In this document: positions 43,301 to 55,449 of the stretch, one piece after another | How the letters are laid out: each line of letters begins with the position of its first letter | How positions within the stretch are numbered: position 1 is the first letter of the stretch | Origin: Dryomyza anilis | Lineage: Eukaryota; Arthropoda; Insecta; Diptera; Dryomyzidae | NCBI GenBank assembly: GCA_951804985.1 | Contig: OX638131.1 | Location: 38,285,544-38,349,543 of the forward strand | DNA: 64,000 bases | Reading direction: 5' to 3' | Made by a program: the position numbers and the translations under genes | Notes under the pieces: model-generated | The model's input: the letters and a program-made list of their open reading frames with translations, nothing else | Told to the model about the DNA's origin: nothing | Databases searched by the model: none

Positions 43301-44485
43301 GCTTTTGTTTTTGTGTGATTGCTTTAGTTCCTGTGTTTGCTGTTTCTTTTGTTTTTGTGTTTTTACGTTTGTAATTTTTTATTGTATTTGAGTTTTTTGT
43401 TTCATCTTCTTAGCTGGTGTAAGTGCCGAGTTACGACGTTTTGAAAGTTTATGTTGTATGGGAAGTGTCACGCCTCTTTGTCCAATCCCGCCCATATATA
43501 GCCTATATCATCCTCCTACTCCTCCTATATTACCTAACTTTCCTGGTTAGGTTGATTTTTTAGTTGCGGTGGTCTGAGCCATGTGTTTCTTTGCGTGTGG
43601 AAATAAATGATACCAACTGAAAGTTTTTCTAAAACACTGAACTAAATAATCGTTATAGGTAATGTGATTTGTTAAGTCCAATAATAAATACTAAAATATA
43701 GATTAAGATTGTTTTTATTGATTGTTAGGCATAGGAAAAAATAAATTTTATCATAAAAATGATAAATAGTAGTGAATTTGATTTATAACGCTGTAATATT
43801 GAGTTTCATTGATTTTTTTTTATAAAGTAGAGACAAAGGGAATGAAATAGAACGCAGTGCGCAGTTAACCGTAGAGCCCAATTTCCCAGCGCCCAGGGCG
43901 TCAAAATTTAAGGGGCGTCAAATTTTGGAATTAATATAACTGAATGCATTTTTGTTTTAGTATATTCTATGGTTTTGGGCCTACAGCGATAAATTGCGAC
44001 AGATCAAGTTAATGCGGCACTGATTACTCATAAATATATGATATGATCTTTTATGCATTTTCTCTCGAATGTGGCTTACAAAATACTTACATAGTTTTCG
44101 CAACTCATTCAGCAATGTTTCATACAAAGTTGCTTCCTTCTTTAGAATGCCAGATTTTTCAATGAAAAAACTCATGTCCGCATTTTGATATGGCATCGAT
44201 TTCACAAAAACGCGTGTTTCCTTCACTTTCTTATCCTGTAAATGAAGATTTTTTATAACACGCAAAGTTTTCTTTATTTATAACTCATACTTTTTCCGTT
44301 TCATAATTTAGATGCACATGAAAATATTCTCCCAAATATCCAATTGTTCCCAACTCTGGCACTATTTTGAAACTAAGCAACTTGCCGTTCTCTTCGGCGC
44401 CAAGTATATTTTTTAAAATCTCAACACATTCGCTATGCTCAAGGATGTCGTTTCTATTTTTGCGCGTTATTATTGTACTGCTCAT
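40322..44485 (-). CDS. EcKL-2: ecdysteroid-kinase-like protein
   Basis: Four exons on minus: 44485-44291, 44235-44091, 41294-41020, 40960-40322 (195, 145, 275, 639 nt); 417 residues with phases 0, 1, 0. Motifs: GTIGYLGEYFHVHL in the N-lobe, VFVKSMPYQN with the ATP-binding Lys, the catalytic segment FCHRDPWGGNVFF, VDFQLCRYCPAAIDVLF for metal binding, and a C-terminal helical part. All key residues are intact. Exon sizes are identical to EcKL-3 and protein sequence is very close, especially the last exon, so the two are recent duplicates. Intron 2 is 2.8 kb and holds transposon and T-rich repeats. Substrate not inferable; ecdysteroid or xenobiotic phosphorylation are the family options. Confidence 0.92.
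41400..42400. repeat. Repeat-rich EcKL-2 intron with 372-bp MITE
   Basis: A short element at 41729-42100 has ends CCCTAGTAGAAATTT / AAATTTCTACTAGGG and ATAT on both sides. The flanking DNA repeats words like AGTGGGCGTGGTA(A/C)(C/T)TCCCATA and GAGCTACAGTGATG around 41530, 41610, 41690, 42116 and 42190, a tandem or TE-derived array. Confidence 0.6.
42795..43410. repeat. T-rich minisatellite of TTTTGTGTTTTTGCTTTTG type
   Basis: Irregular copies of GTTTTTGTGTTTTTGCTTTT over about 600 bp. Open frames on both strands here (42961-43179 and 42979-43161) only reflect the biased composition. Confidence 0.8.
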
Positions 44486-45644
44486 TGTTTTTCCTATTTG
44501 TTAATCTACTTGCAGCACAAACAAATTTATTTATAAACTAAACCGGCGAGTGTCGATATAGTTCTGATTACTTGAACTTCAATTCGTAATGATCGCGACC
44601 AGAACATTGGACGTTCCAATGATAAGATAAGCTAAACTAATGCTTACTTATTGCAATTGTATATTATTATTAACTAGCTATTGTAAATTAACTATTACAG
44701 TTGGTCTGAATTTAACTAATAAAATAATAATGCCATTTAAGGGTAGGGTATGTCTGTATCAATTTTGGTATTCTATCAAAGTTTTTCGGCATTAATGGTA
44801 TTTAATACCAAATAAACCATATTTTTAGTTATATTTAGTATGAAGCGATAATTCATTTCGAGTCAAACGAGATAATTTTCTCTGAAATATAATAAAATTT
44901 AATTTAACTATAAATAGGGGAATGTAGGCCGAAGTTCAAATTGAAAAAGCATTTGGATTTCGGTCTCCATTCCCATTTACATCGTTTTTTTTTTTTTTGC
45001 ATTGAAAAGGATTTATATACTGAATGTCTTCTTAATTTCAAATAAGATGTATTCCAATAAATGTGGGCACTTTGAAATACTCTCCTGAAACTGTCGAAAA
45101 AAGACTTATTCCGTCGAAAAAAGACTAACTCCAATTTGAGTTGGTAGATTTAAAATGTACAAGTAGAATCATCTACTTAAAACAAGGTATTTGATATAAA
45201 AAAAATAGATTCTATGCTAAATTCTGATTATGTAGTATTTCATTTTTCTTTATTATCTTTTCAGACCTACATTCAAAATAAAATGTCTGTAACAGTAGCA
45301 AAAAAGGTTGCCAATATAGCAAAAATGTTTGCTGAAAAAAGGAAAGCGTCGGATTCTGCTGAAACTGCAAATGACAGTTTGCTGTTTCAGTGAACTTTTT
45401 TTATGCTATTAGAGCAGACAATTTTAGCTATTTTAGCAATTTTTTTTGCTGTTAACTCCAATTCATAAAAAAAGAAAATAAAAAATATATATTTTTTGTA
45501 TTTTAATATTTTTTTATTTCTGATATTTTTTTTTTTATTTTGATATTATTATTTTTTATTATATTTATTTTTATTTACCTCATATTTTTATTTTACCTTT
45601 ATTTCACTCTTGCATGCGTTCATTATTATTACATGCTACAAAAA
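44486..45644. other. Spacer upstream of EcKL-2
   Basis: Should include the EcKL-2 promoter. No further gene seen; the right part is T-rich. Confidence 0.4.
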
Positions 45645-46870
45645 AAAAGGGCTCTCCCAAACATAATTTTGCAGGCATTAACATGTATGTTTGGAATTTT
45701 ATGTAAACATAATATATAATTGACTGATAAATCATTTGTAAACAGGGTTGTATTGAGACTTGAACAGTGTTGTAATGAGCTCATTTTAATATCACGGAAA
45801 CATTTTAATGTTGCCCCTTAAAATGGTGTATGTTCTAATGGAAACATAATAATTACTACATCCAAACAAAATAAATATTTGAACCGAAACATAAATATGT
45901 TCAAAATAAAACATGATTTCGAACGACCTGAAACATATCAGTTGTTTCAGTACAAAAAGTAGTATGTTTGCATAAAAACATATATAAATATTTTTAGAAA
46001 GAAATCCTGAAAATGAAATAAAATGTTGTTTTTATTTATTTATTTTTATTAAAAATCTTTAAACATGCACAGTGGGAATTTATAATAATTGAATTCATAT
46101 ACAAATTTTTAAATGCATAAATAAATAATTGGTTTAAAACTGCAAGTACAAGTGACAGCATCAATGAATGCACAATTGCACCAGCAGACGTTAAACCAGA
46201 CGATCCAGGCTCGCTTTATATTTGGTACAGTTAAAGTTGGTCTCAACACACCACATAGCGTAGGCAAAGAATTCACGGAGGCATGGCAAATTCTGTTTGA
46301 AAATCGAAACACTGATTTTTATTTGTGGTTTGTTCACATTAGTTTCAGAAATTATATACTGCCCTATATTATACCCTGTTACTATTTGTACTTTTTGTAA
46401 CACAATTTATATATTTATTTAATTTACAAATAACAAAATTATTACCGACGCGAACACGTTTTCTCAACGAACAACAAAAGACACGTACGCAGAAAATGCC
46501 GATCACCGAGTGTCAACTCGTAGGTAGAAAATTCTGCTCAACGAGTGCCAACTTCGTATACAAGTAGAACGTTGGATGAATACATTTATTTAAATCCAAT
46601 TCCTTTTTTGTTTGTTTTTAAACATTAATATGTTCAAACGATAGCAAAAGATGGCATAGGTAGAAAATGCTGCACAACGTTGCCCACTTCATCAGTCGAT
46701 AAATTATCGAATTAAGACGAACGTGGCGAACATACGTTGTATTTAGATTTGATTAGCATTTTCTGTGTTTCGAAACATAGTTTTAATCAAGTAAATTGCC
46801 AAGAAACAGTTTATTCAAATGCAATTAAAATTTTATGTTGGTATTGTAACATATTTATGGTAAATTTGAC
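45645..46870. mobile_element. Dispersed repeat, long copy (partner at 58000-58770)
   Basis: Matches the reverse complement of 58000-58770 over most of its length with few mismatches (for example GTTTCGAAACATAGTTTTAA, ATTGACTGATAAATCATTTG). A block of about 290 bp at 45960-46250 is absent from the other copy. Shorter relatives of its ends occur near 18260-18420. No transposase found; class unknown. Confidence 0.65.
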
Positions 46871-47526
46871 AGATTCTGCTGGACAATATAATAATGTTTA
46901 CACGTAAACAAAAATAAATTCAATTTCGATTATAATTTAATTACACTTCCTTCTAATACATGTATGGTAATTTTGCATTACCTTTTTATTACATTCAAAC
47001 ATATTCAAACAAACCTTTTCTATCCGTGTACGTATAAGAAATATCTCTTTTATAAAAACATGTTGTCGAATAAGAGTCTACGAATTATAGACACATTTAG
47101 CTGCAGCGTCTCTAGACATTTAAAATAAATATGTGTACAATAATATATAACCATAAGTTGTGAAAAGAATACCATAATAATTTTAAAATTCTATATATTC
47201 ACATTTTTCTTAGCGTGTATAAAAAAGTAATACGAAAAATTGGTTTAGCATAATTTTGATTTGCCAGTATTAGACTCGTTTGTGAGTAAAACTAATTTGT
47301 GATAACAAAATATATTTGATAACGAATAATACTGTCGGAAATCTATGACAATCGACGAAACACTCGTTTATCGATTGATATCGCTAATAGTGGGTTATCA
47401 GTATTTAGTTCTGATAGGTCTCTATGAGAGAATATTTATAATTGATAGCAGAAATTTCACTTTTTAGCACGTGCTTGATTTAATTCTTCAACGAGTAAGT
47501 CATTATCCCACTGAAAATAAAATCTG
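46871..47526. other. Spacer, no gene recognised
   Basis: AT-rich intergenic DNA without recognisable features. Confidence 0.4.
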
Positions 47527-48260
47527 CTTAAAATACACGAAATCGTTCGTGTATTTACCGAAAAATTCGTGAATTTAATCCATGAAATTTTTCGTAAAAT
47601 ACACGAAAGAACTTTCGTAAATTTATGATAAAATTACGAATATAAGTTGTTTATTTTACGAAACTAGTTGTTTATCTACGAAACGTCATAATACGAAAGG
47701 CTCGTAATTTTTTCAATATTTGTGTATCTTTTTACGAATAATTTCTTACATTCTACAAAAATATTCGTATTTTTCGACGATAACATTCGAACATTTTATT
47801 AAACATATAAACATTTTACGAATCTTTCGAAAAATACACGAATACTTTGTAAAAAAAAAAACTGACGATAAAAATAACGATTCATTTATAAAAATATGAA
47901 ATATATGACTTGATACTTTTTCACTTTGGACACTAACAGAACTCACACAGAAAACATTTTAACACTGTTTGTATTTTCGTAAAATTCTACATATATCCTC
48001 AAAATTTACGAAAATTTAGTAATTTATATGTAAAATGTAAAGCTCATTCGTACAATATGCTATTCTTTCGTAAAAAAATGTAATTGAAAATAATATAAAG
48101 AATGTTTCGTAATTTAACGGAAATTTTCGTAATTTTGTTGTTGTTTTAATTTCACGAATATTGATTTGTAATATATACGAACCGTTCGTAAAAAATATTT
48201 TGTAAAAAAATATAAATTACAAATGTTTCGTGTATTCATGAATTATTCGTGTATTTTAAG
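47527..48260. mobile_element. Inverted-repeat element with CTTAAAATACACGAA ends
   Basis: 734 bp between CTTAAAATACACGAA and its exact reverse complement TTCGTGTATTTTAAG. The whole interior is studded with TACGAAA / TTTCGTA words in both orientations. No transposase. Confidence 0.75.
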
Positions 48261-48413
48261 ATATTAAAAATTACTAAATAATAATGTCCTAGAAATTATT
48301 TTAAGTGTCCATTATCAAAATCTTCGGAATTAATTTGTTAATAAACTTTTATATATGCAAAGTTACGAAAAGAACCTCAGCGAAATGCTATATAGACTGT
48401 TTTTATAGAATAT

Positions 48414-50865
48414 GTACTTACTTACTTACTTACTTAAATGGACTTTACAACCGTGGGTCGGTTTGGGCCCCGGAGATGAAGCCGCGCCAGTCGGATCTGC
48501 TTTGCGCGCGCTGAAATACCAAGCGTTGCCAGGTTGTCCTCAACTTGGTCTTTCCAACGCAGATTTGGACGCCCTCTTCTACGCTGTCCACCTTCGAGTT
48601 TCGATTCAAGCACCTTCTTGGCTGGAGTGTTTTCATCCATTCGTTCGACATGACCTAGCCAGCGAAGCCGCTGGATCTTGATGCGCTTGACTATGTCAAT
48701 GTCGTCGAATAACTCATACAGTTCGTGGTTCATCCTGATTCGATACTCGTTAGCAAAGCAGATAGGGCCAAAGATTTTACGGAGAATCTTTCTCTCGAAC
48801 GCTCCCAGTACTCTCTCATCGGTGGTGGCCAGCGTCCATGTTTCTGCACCATAAAGTAGGACGGGCATGATGAGTGACTTGTAGAGCGTTATTTTTGTCC
48901 GGCGAGAGAGGGCTAGTGCCGCTTTGACGGAGTTCGGCAGCTTGAACTATTTTCTCCATCAATAAGTTAAAAAAGTCGCACGATAGCGAGTCACCCTGTC
49001 TGAAACCTCGTTCGGTATGAAATGGCTCGGAGAGGTCTTTTCCTATTCTCACTGAGCAACATGTGTTGCTCAGGGTCATCCTGCAAAGCCTTATAAGTTT
49101 CGCAGGTATACCGAACTCAGACATTGCGGCGTATAATCGTTCCCTTATCGGAGTGTCGAAGGCAGCTTTATAGTCGACTAATAGGTGGTAGGTGTCGATC
49201 TGTTTTTCTAGGGTGTTTTCCTGGATTAGGCGCAATGTGAAAATCTGGTCTATGGTGGACTTTCCAGGTCTGAAGCCGCACTGATAAGGTCCAATTAGTC
49301 TGTTGACAATGGGCTTCAGTCTTTCACATAATACGCTCGATAGAACCATGTATGCGATATTGAGTAGGCTGATCCCACGGTAGTTGGCGTAGATAGTGCG
49401 ATCCCCTTTCTTAAGGATTGGGCAGAGTACACTGAGGTTCCAGTCACTTGGCATGCTTTCATCCGACCATATTCTGCTTACGAGCTCGTGCATGCTCTCT
49501 ATTAGCTCTTCGCCTCCGGTCTTAAACAACAGCAGCAGGCAGGCCATCAGCACCTGCGGCTTTGTTGTTTTTCAGCCGAGCAATGGCTGTTCTGACCTCG
49601 TCATGGTCGGATGGCGGAATCTCAACGTCGTCATCAAGTACTGGGGTTGCCGGGTTTGCTTCTCTATCGGTGGAATTGCGGTCATCATCACCGGTCAGCA
49701 GTTTAGAGAAGTGATCCCTCCATATTTTCAGTGTGCTCTGGATATCTGTCACTAGATTTCCGTTCTCATATTTACAGGAAGAGGCTCCGGATTTTGAACC
49801 TCCGGCTAGGCGTCTTATTTTTTCGAAGAATTTTCGAGCCTCGTTCCTGTCCCCATGCATCTCAATCTCCTCACACTCACGTCTTTCTGCCTCGGTTTTT
49901 GTACGCCTGAAAAAACGTCTCTCTTCCCTCCTCTTCTCTTTGCACCGCTTCTTCGCAGCTCGCGTAGCTACTGACTGCAGGGTGGATTTGTACGCAGCGT
50001 CTTTCTCTGCAGTGGCCGCGCGACACTCTTGGTCATACCACTGATTCCTCAGGGGGCGTTGGAATCCAATTGGGACAATAGATGGCTTCTATGCCCACCT
50101 TGGCGTTAAAATCGCCTAGCACGTTTTTGATATCGTGGCGGGGGCAGCGCTCGTATGCGTTGTCTAGGCGCTCGTAGAAGCGCTCGTAGAAACGCTCTTT
50201 TGTCTCGTCATCTTTCTCGTTCGTCGGAGCGTGTGCACAAATTAGGCTGATATGGAAATATTTAGCCTTGACGCGGATTGTTGCCATACTTTCGCCCACG
50301 GGCGTGTACCTAGAGACAAGATGGCGGAGTCTCTTGCCGACCACAAATCCACATCCAAATTCGTGTCTCTTCGCATGGCAGCTGTAGTAGATATCACAGG
50401 ACGCTTGTTTCGAACAGCCCTGTCCCGTCCATCGCATCTCCTGGATAGTGGTGATGGTAACCTTATATTTTTCGAGGACATCTGCCAGCTGGATAGAGGC
50501 ACCTTCCCTATAAAGCGTCCGGACATTCCAGGTGCATATCCGTAAATCATGGTTCTTAAAACGTTTGCGTGGGTCGTCATCGTTGTAATCGGTCGTTATC
50601 CGAGGCATCTTTTTTGTTTTCATTGGGCGCATAGGTTTTTCCGTGGTGGGACCCAAACCCAACGCACGAACCCTCACTCTGAGGGAGATGCTCGCCACTC
50701 ACTTTAGCCGACTTCTGCACCAGGTGGTGTAGAGCGCCGTTTCCAGGGACTTCCACGAGGAAGACTTCCACCGAAGTGGAGGTGTCACCATTTGACAATT
50801 TGCCAATTCTGGTGACCATGGCATTCTGTTAGCCATGGCTTTTTCCTGGCCTTGCAACCTCTAAG
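48414..50865 (-). pseudogene. RTE-type non-LTR retrotransposon, dead copy
   Basis: On minus from about 50865 to 48414: an endonuclease part (CTWNVRTL, QEMRWTGQG, GDFNAKVG) at 50698-50036; reverse-transcriptase N-part (KAAGADGLPA, YRGISLLNIAY, FRPGKSTIDQIF) at 49860-48816; and the C-terminal part (LLYGAETWTL, RLRWLGHVERM, GRPNLRWKDQVEDNL) at 48868-48434. The end of the endonuclease and the RT segment with the YADD box are missing, and the frame shifts at least twice, so it cannot move by itself. The 3' end is an (AAGT)n tail (plus-strand TACT repeats at 48414-48436), usual for RTE. Many insect 'craniofacial development protein 2-like' models are this family. Confidence 0.88.
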
Positions 50866-50869
50866 CTCA

Positions 50870-51192
50870 GAATCTTGAAGACGTCTCCTTACGGTTTAAA
50901 AGAAATATTTTTCTGCTGTCTTCGAACATGGCTGCAGCGAGCTTTGAAGAAGTCAACCTCCTGTTTTTCAACACATCTCAAATATCGGTCTTCACGACAT
51001 GTTGTAACGCGTTTCCGGCCACATCTCTTTCTGGAATTATGCGTACCAGTCCTTAAAACGATTTATGGTACATTGAACACCAAATCGGGAACAGTTGACC
51101 ATTCTTGCAATTTCCTTCTGACTTAACCCATCATCATGCATAATCTGTATTTTTAGCTGCTGTTGCATTGATAGTTCTATTTTTTTACCCAT
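50870..51192 (-). pseudogene. Tc1/mariner transposase N-terminal fragment
   Basis: On minus from ATG 51192: MGKKIELSMQQQLKIQI, then DDGLSQKEIARMVNCS, a helix-turn-helix like the DNA-binding domain of Tc1 transposases. In-frame stops and shifts follow, and the sequence ends where the RTE copy starts, so the catalytic domain is absent. Confidence 0.75.
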
Positions 51193-52210
51193 ATCAGTAA
51201 TTTACCATTCAAATAAAATATTTAGAATTAAAAAAAGTGATACGAATAACACCGCAATATTAGGTGTAACAATTTTTCATAAGAATACAAAATTTTAAAA
51301 AATTTGTATTTCGTATATATATTGAGTAATTTCCAAATATCAACTTATAAACACTCATTAAGATGACAAAATATGTTGACTAGGTCCTAAGTAATGCATA
51401 ATGGTACAATTAAGGGGTTTCCAAAAAATGACAATGGAGATATGGCCACTATGTCTTACCAGTAACCGACCAGTTCTTAACTAATTTTACTGGCAGGCTA
51501 ATTTTACTGACGGGGATCTGCTCTTCAAATCCCTACCAGTAATCCCAACAAGGTTTTGACTAGTTTTCACTGGCGATTATTCAAATTTCTGCGAGAAACT
51601 TAGCAGTAATTGAGCTGCCTAGTAAATTTTTGCATGGGTTCCAGGCCTTAATCTATGGGAAATAGCACCAAAAATTAGCCGGTTAATGTCCAATTATTAT
51701 CGAATCGTAATACGTCAGGATCTCAATACTTAATTCTCATTTATTTTACACTAACACGCCATTACTAATTAAATGTAGTGAAATATAGGTATGTGTGGAC
51801 ATCATTACTTCACAACCAAACTTTCATAACTTCAATATCTGGATTACATTTCATGAAATTGTAATGAAGATAGCACGATTTATGCATAACTTAGTAAGAC
51901 TGAGAGGTGATTTCATTTATACATTACTTTAAACGCAATGTTTTCAATTCTACATTTCTTTGCACGCAGTTGTAATGAGGGATGTTTTATTATTTCTACA
52001 TTACTTTTTACGCAGTAGTAATTAGGAGTGCATCTTTTCTATATTACTTTGAACGCAGCAGTAATGAGGGGGTATTTCATATCTACATTACTTTGTATGC
52101 AGTAGTATTGAGGGGTTATTCCATTTGTACATTACTTTGGACGAAGTAGTAATGAGGATGTTTTATTTTGTACAAGTACATTACATAGTAATCAGAGGTT
52201 AAGCTAGTGG
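51193..52210. repeat. Tandem repeat of about 60 bp in the EcKL spacer
   Basis: From about 51800 to 52200 roughly six to seven copies contain ACATTACTTTG-ACGCAGTAGTAATGAGG separated by T-rich linkers. 51193-51799 before it is unremarkable, with ACCAGTAA / TTACTGG words near 51460-51590. Confidence 0.65.
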
Positions 52211-52856
52211 ATGTCCATTTCAGCATTACTAATTCATTACAATTTAACTAATTCGAAAAAAAAAAACAATATTTCCCATTGCGCATTTTCATAGAGATGC
52301 CTGAGATCGTAATGTAATTCAATAATAAGATGACTGTTGTTTAAATTGTCATTTTTTGGAAAATGTACTTAAGTTTGAGGCACTCAGATAGCGTATATCC
52401 ATAGAACTGTGGTCCTAGTCCACATCCATTTGCGTTTAATTTAACCTTTCCAGTGCTGGAATACAAACCTTAGAATGCAAATCTATTGCATTCTACAATC
52501 GTCTGGGGTCGGTTGAAAATACATAATCTGGTCGAATAATATGATGATAAAGACTACAATCAGTGTCTGGTTGAATGTTTTATTGGATGGTGCCAATAAA
52601 ACCATTTAGAGATAAGGGCTTATTAGATAATTTAATAATGAAAGATAAAAAATACATGTTGCTGTAAAAGAGCTTATTTGGCTGTATTGGCATTGATTAA
52701 GACATGTATCTTCAAAAAAGTGTTTGCATGATTATGAAAAATATAAAATTTCTAGAGCACATGGAATTAATTACCTATTTTGTCGGCTAAATAATGAGTA
52801 CCTAAATTCTTTGCATATTTTAAATGTTGTTTTATTTTTAAAATAGGTACTCAAAA
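52211..52856. other. Spacer downstream of EcKL-3
   Basis: No gene recognised. Confidence 0.4.
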
Positions 52857-52862
52857 TTTATT
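52857..52862 (-). promoter_or_regulatory. Poly(A) signal of EcKL-3
   Basis: AATAAA on minus, about 32 nt after the EcKL-3 stop. Confidence 0.5.
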
Positions 52863-52893
52863 ATATATAATACTTTATAACTTTCTCACACTT

Positions 52894-55084
52894 CTACGTC
52901 ATAACCACTTTCAACATATCATCAATGCACTCAAACATATACTCTCGGAATTCTTGGTTGTCGCGCACTAAATCCAGAACCTGCTCCGTACGGTCAATAT
53001 TTGTATAACGATGAAAGTCTTGCGGCCGATTCTGTTTCATCTCTGTCAGATAATCACCCGGTACACGTAAAATAGTTGCTGCTATGCAGTTATAGAGGGG
53101 ACCAAATAATTGTAGTTCCTTCAAAGATTCCTCAAACTGAGCCCAGCTCATGTGATCATCAGCATTTAAGCCCAATTCCAATAACTCCTGTGCAAAGCAT
53201 TTGTAGTACCAACTGTAATAGTTGGACTCAAGGGGTTTCCGATCCACCGGACGCACATTCAAGTAGACAGCAAAAAGTACATCTATGGCAGCTGGACAAT
53301 AACGACACAATTGAAAGTCAACAAAAACAGCTGAAGTCTCTGTAGGTTTTTGTCGATTGAAGAAGACGTTGCCACCCCAAGGATCGCGATGACAGAAAAC
53401 ATTACGATATTTTTCCGAAGGATTTACTATATCGTAGACACAATCAAGTTTTGTACTCAGTTGGTCTCTTATAAACTGTTGATGTTCTGGCGATTGATAA
53501 AGTGGATGTTCGAGAGCAACGGCCAGCACAGCCTATAACAATATCGATCAATAAAGTTCTAAATTATTGTAATGGTTCATATGTAATACCTTAATTCCGG
53601 CTGTATACCAGACCACAGTTTCCTTTACCGTCACTTCGTACAATGCGTGTTTCAATTGGGTGCCAATTGAAATTTGGTTTTGCTCTTCATAGGCAATGCT
53701 AGAGGCATGCATTGCTGCCAGGCCATTGAGTAGTGGTCTCATTTTATCTACACCTAGGTAACCGGCAGATTCTTGCAGTGGATCATAACCTAGGTCAACG
53801 ATATTTTGCATGACAAAGAGATCCGATCTGGTGAGATAGCATTGTGCACACCATGTTGTTTTTGCTGGAAATGATTTGGTGTTTTAATTTTCATAAATTT
53901 TCATAAGTTACCAAGTTTCGATATCGTTACGTGATCACTGCGATAAGAAGCAACATTCTGACGATATCGTAAACTTTCTCGTATCGATCTCGTAAAGATC
54001 TCGTTTGGATCTAGTTCCAATCTCAATTCATTCAATTGGATATCCAAGTACAGTATGCGTTTCGTTTCGATATCGTTACGAGATCACTGCGTTATGAAGC
54101 AAAATTCAGACAGTATCGGAATCTTCCTCGTATCGATCTAGTTCCGATCTCGAATCGTCAAATTGGATATTCAAGTACAGTATACGTTTCTTTTCTATAT
54201 CGTTACGAGATCAATGCGATAAGAAGGAAAATTCAGGAAATATCGAAAATTTTCTCGTATCGATCTCTTTTCGATCTCGTTCCGATCTCGAATAGTTCAA
54301 TTGGATATCCAATTACAGTTTGCGTTTCGTTTCGATATCGTTACGAGATCAATGTGATAAGAAGAAAAATTCAGACGATATCGAAAATTTCCGCGTATCG
54401 ATCTCGTATCAATATAGTTCCGATCTCGAATCGTGCAATTGGATATCCAAGTACAGTATGCGTTTCGTTTCGATATCGTTACGAGATCAATGCGATAAGA
54501 AGGAAAATTCAGACAAAATCGGATACTTTGACGTATCGATTTCGTTTCTATCTCGAATCGTCAAATTGGATATCGATGCGTTCGAAGTTATTTCGAGTTT
54601 AGTTCGAGAAAGCTTCGAGGAATCGAAGGTCTTCGTACATGGAAGACTGGAAATGTTTTTAAATTTAAACGGTAATACTTACATAATTTTTTCAATTCAT
54701 TCAACAATGTCGCATACAAAGTCGCCTCCTTCTTCAGCATGCCGGATTCTTTAATAAATTTACTCATGCCTTCATTTTGATATGGCATGGATTTTATGAA
54801 AACACGAGTTTCACGCACTTTATTTTCCTGCAATAATATATCGTTTTTTTTTTAAACTATTCAAAAATATTGAAATATTTTTAATTTACATTATCCGATT
54901 CGTATTTCAGATGCAGATGAAAGTATTCACCCAAATATCCAATAGTTCCCAATTCTGGTATAATTTTGTAATTCAATAATTTGCCGCTTTTCTGCGTTCC
55001 AAGTACATTTTTCAAAATCTCCTCACATTCTTCATGTTTTAACAAATCATCCTTATTATGACGCGTTAGCACTGTTTCACACAT
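52894..55084 (-). CDS. EcKL-3: ecdysteroid-kinase-like protein
   Basis: Four exons on minus: 55084-54890, 54827-54683, 53864-53590, 53532-52894 (195, 145, 275, 639 nt), 417 residues. Every exon has the same length as in EcKL-2 and the proteins align without gaps. Start: the frame is open to 55102 but that codon is GTG; ATG 55084 matches the EcKL-2 start. Motifs: GTIGYLGEYFHLHL, VFIKSMPYQN, FCHRDPWGGNVFF, VDFQLCRYCPAAIDVLF. Catalytic residues are intact. Intron 2 (54682-53865) is mostly a 138-bp-unit tandem repeat. EcKL-4 lies upstream in the same orientation, 365 bp away from its stop. Function beyond 'small-molecule kinase of the EcKinase family' is not inferable. Confidence 0.92.
53915..54582. 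repeat. Intronic tandem repeat, about 138-bp unit, five copies
   Basis: TATCGTTACG starts units at 53922, 54071, 54198, 54336 and 54474 (spacings 149, 127, 138, 138). Units are rich in ATCGATCTCG and GATATCG words. In the last units the 138-bp period keeps a plus-strand frame open (54036-54602), judged to be a by-product. Confidence 0.85.
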
Positions 55085-55449
55085 TATTTCTTTTTTTTTC
55101 ACTATTTTTCTTTACAAACTTCTTGAACTGAATTAATATTTTTCGTACATGACCGACCTCAGTAGGTGTCTGTGGAGCTCTATTTACTCGCGATTCAATT
55201 ACAGTGATCGCAACCAAATTTTTTTATTTTCGTGATAAGATAAGCATTGTTGCTAGATTCTGTAACTCAATACAATATAATCTATATAATGTTTATAGAC
55301 TGTTCTCGTTGCAGATTTATGTCAAAGATGGAAAATTGTTTTTTTTTTATTAAAATTATTACTTTGTATTATAAATTAAAAACTAAAAATAATATAAAGT
55401 GATATATTCCATTATAAACTATAACACAAATTTCTAAAACAACAAAAGT
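55085..55449. other. Short spacer between EcKL-4 and EcKL-3
   Basis: Holds the EcKL-4 3' UTR and the EcKL-3 promoter region. An AATAAA on minus at 55346-55351, about 100 nt after the EcKL-4 stop, is the best poly(A) signal. Confidence 0.5.

Noticed and set aside
46109..46403. Overlapping short frames on both strands
   Set aside because: They lie in a dispersed repeat and show no family motif.
50876..51126. Plus-strand 83-codon frame
   Set aside because: It is the shadow of the minus-strand Tc1 transposase fragment.
54036..54602. 188-codon plus-strand frame
   Set aside because: It lies inside an intronic tandem repeat with a period divisible by three; no start context or homologue recognised.
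55085..55102. Upstream start of EcKL-3 at 55102 (and likewise 62018 for EcKL-4)
   Set aside because: Those codons are GTG; the ATGs at 55084 and 62009 agree with the paralogue start.
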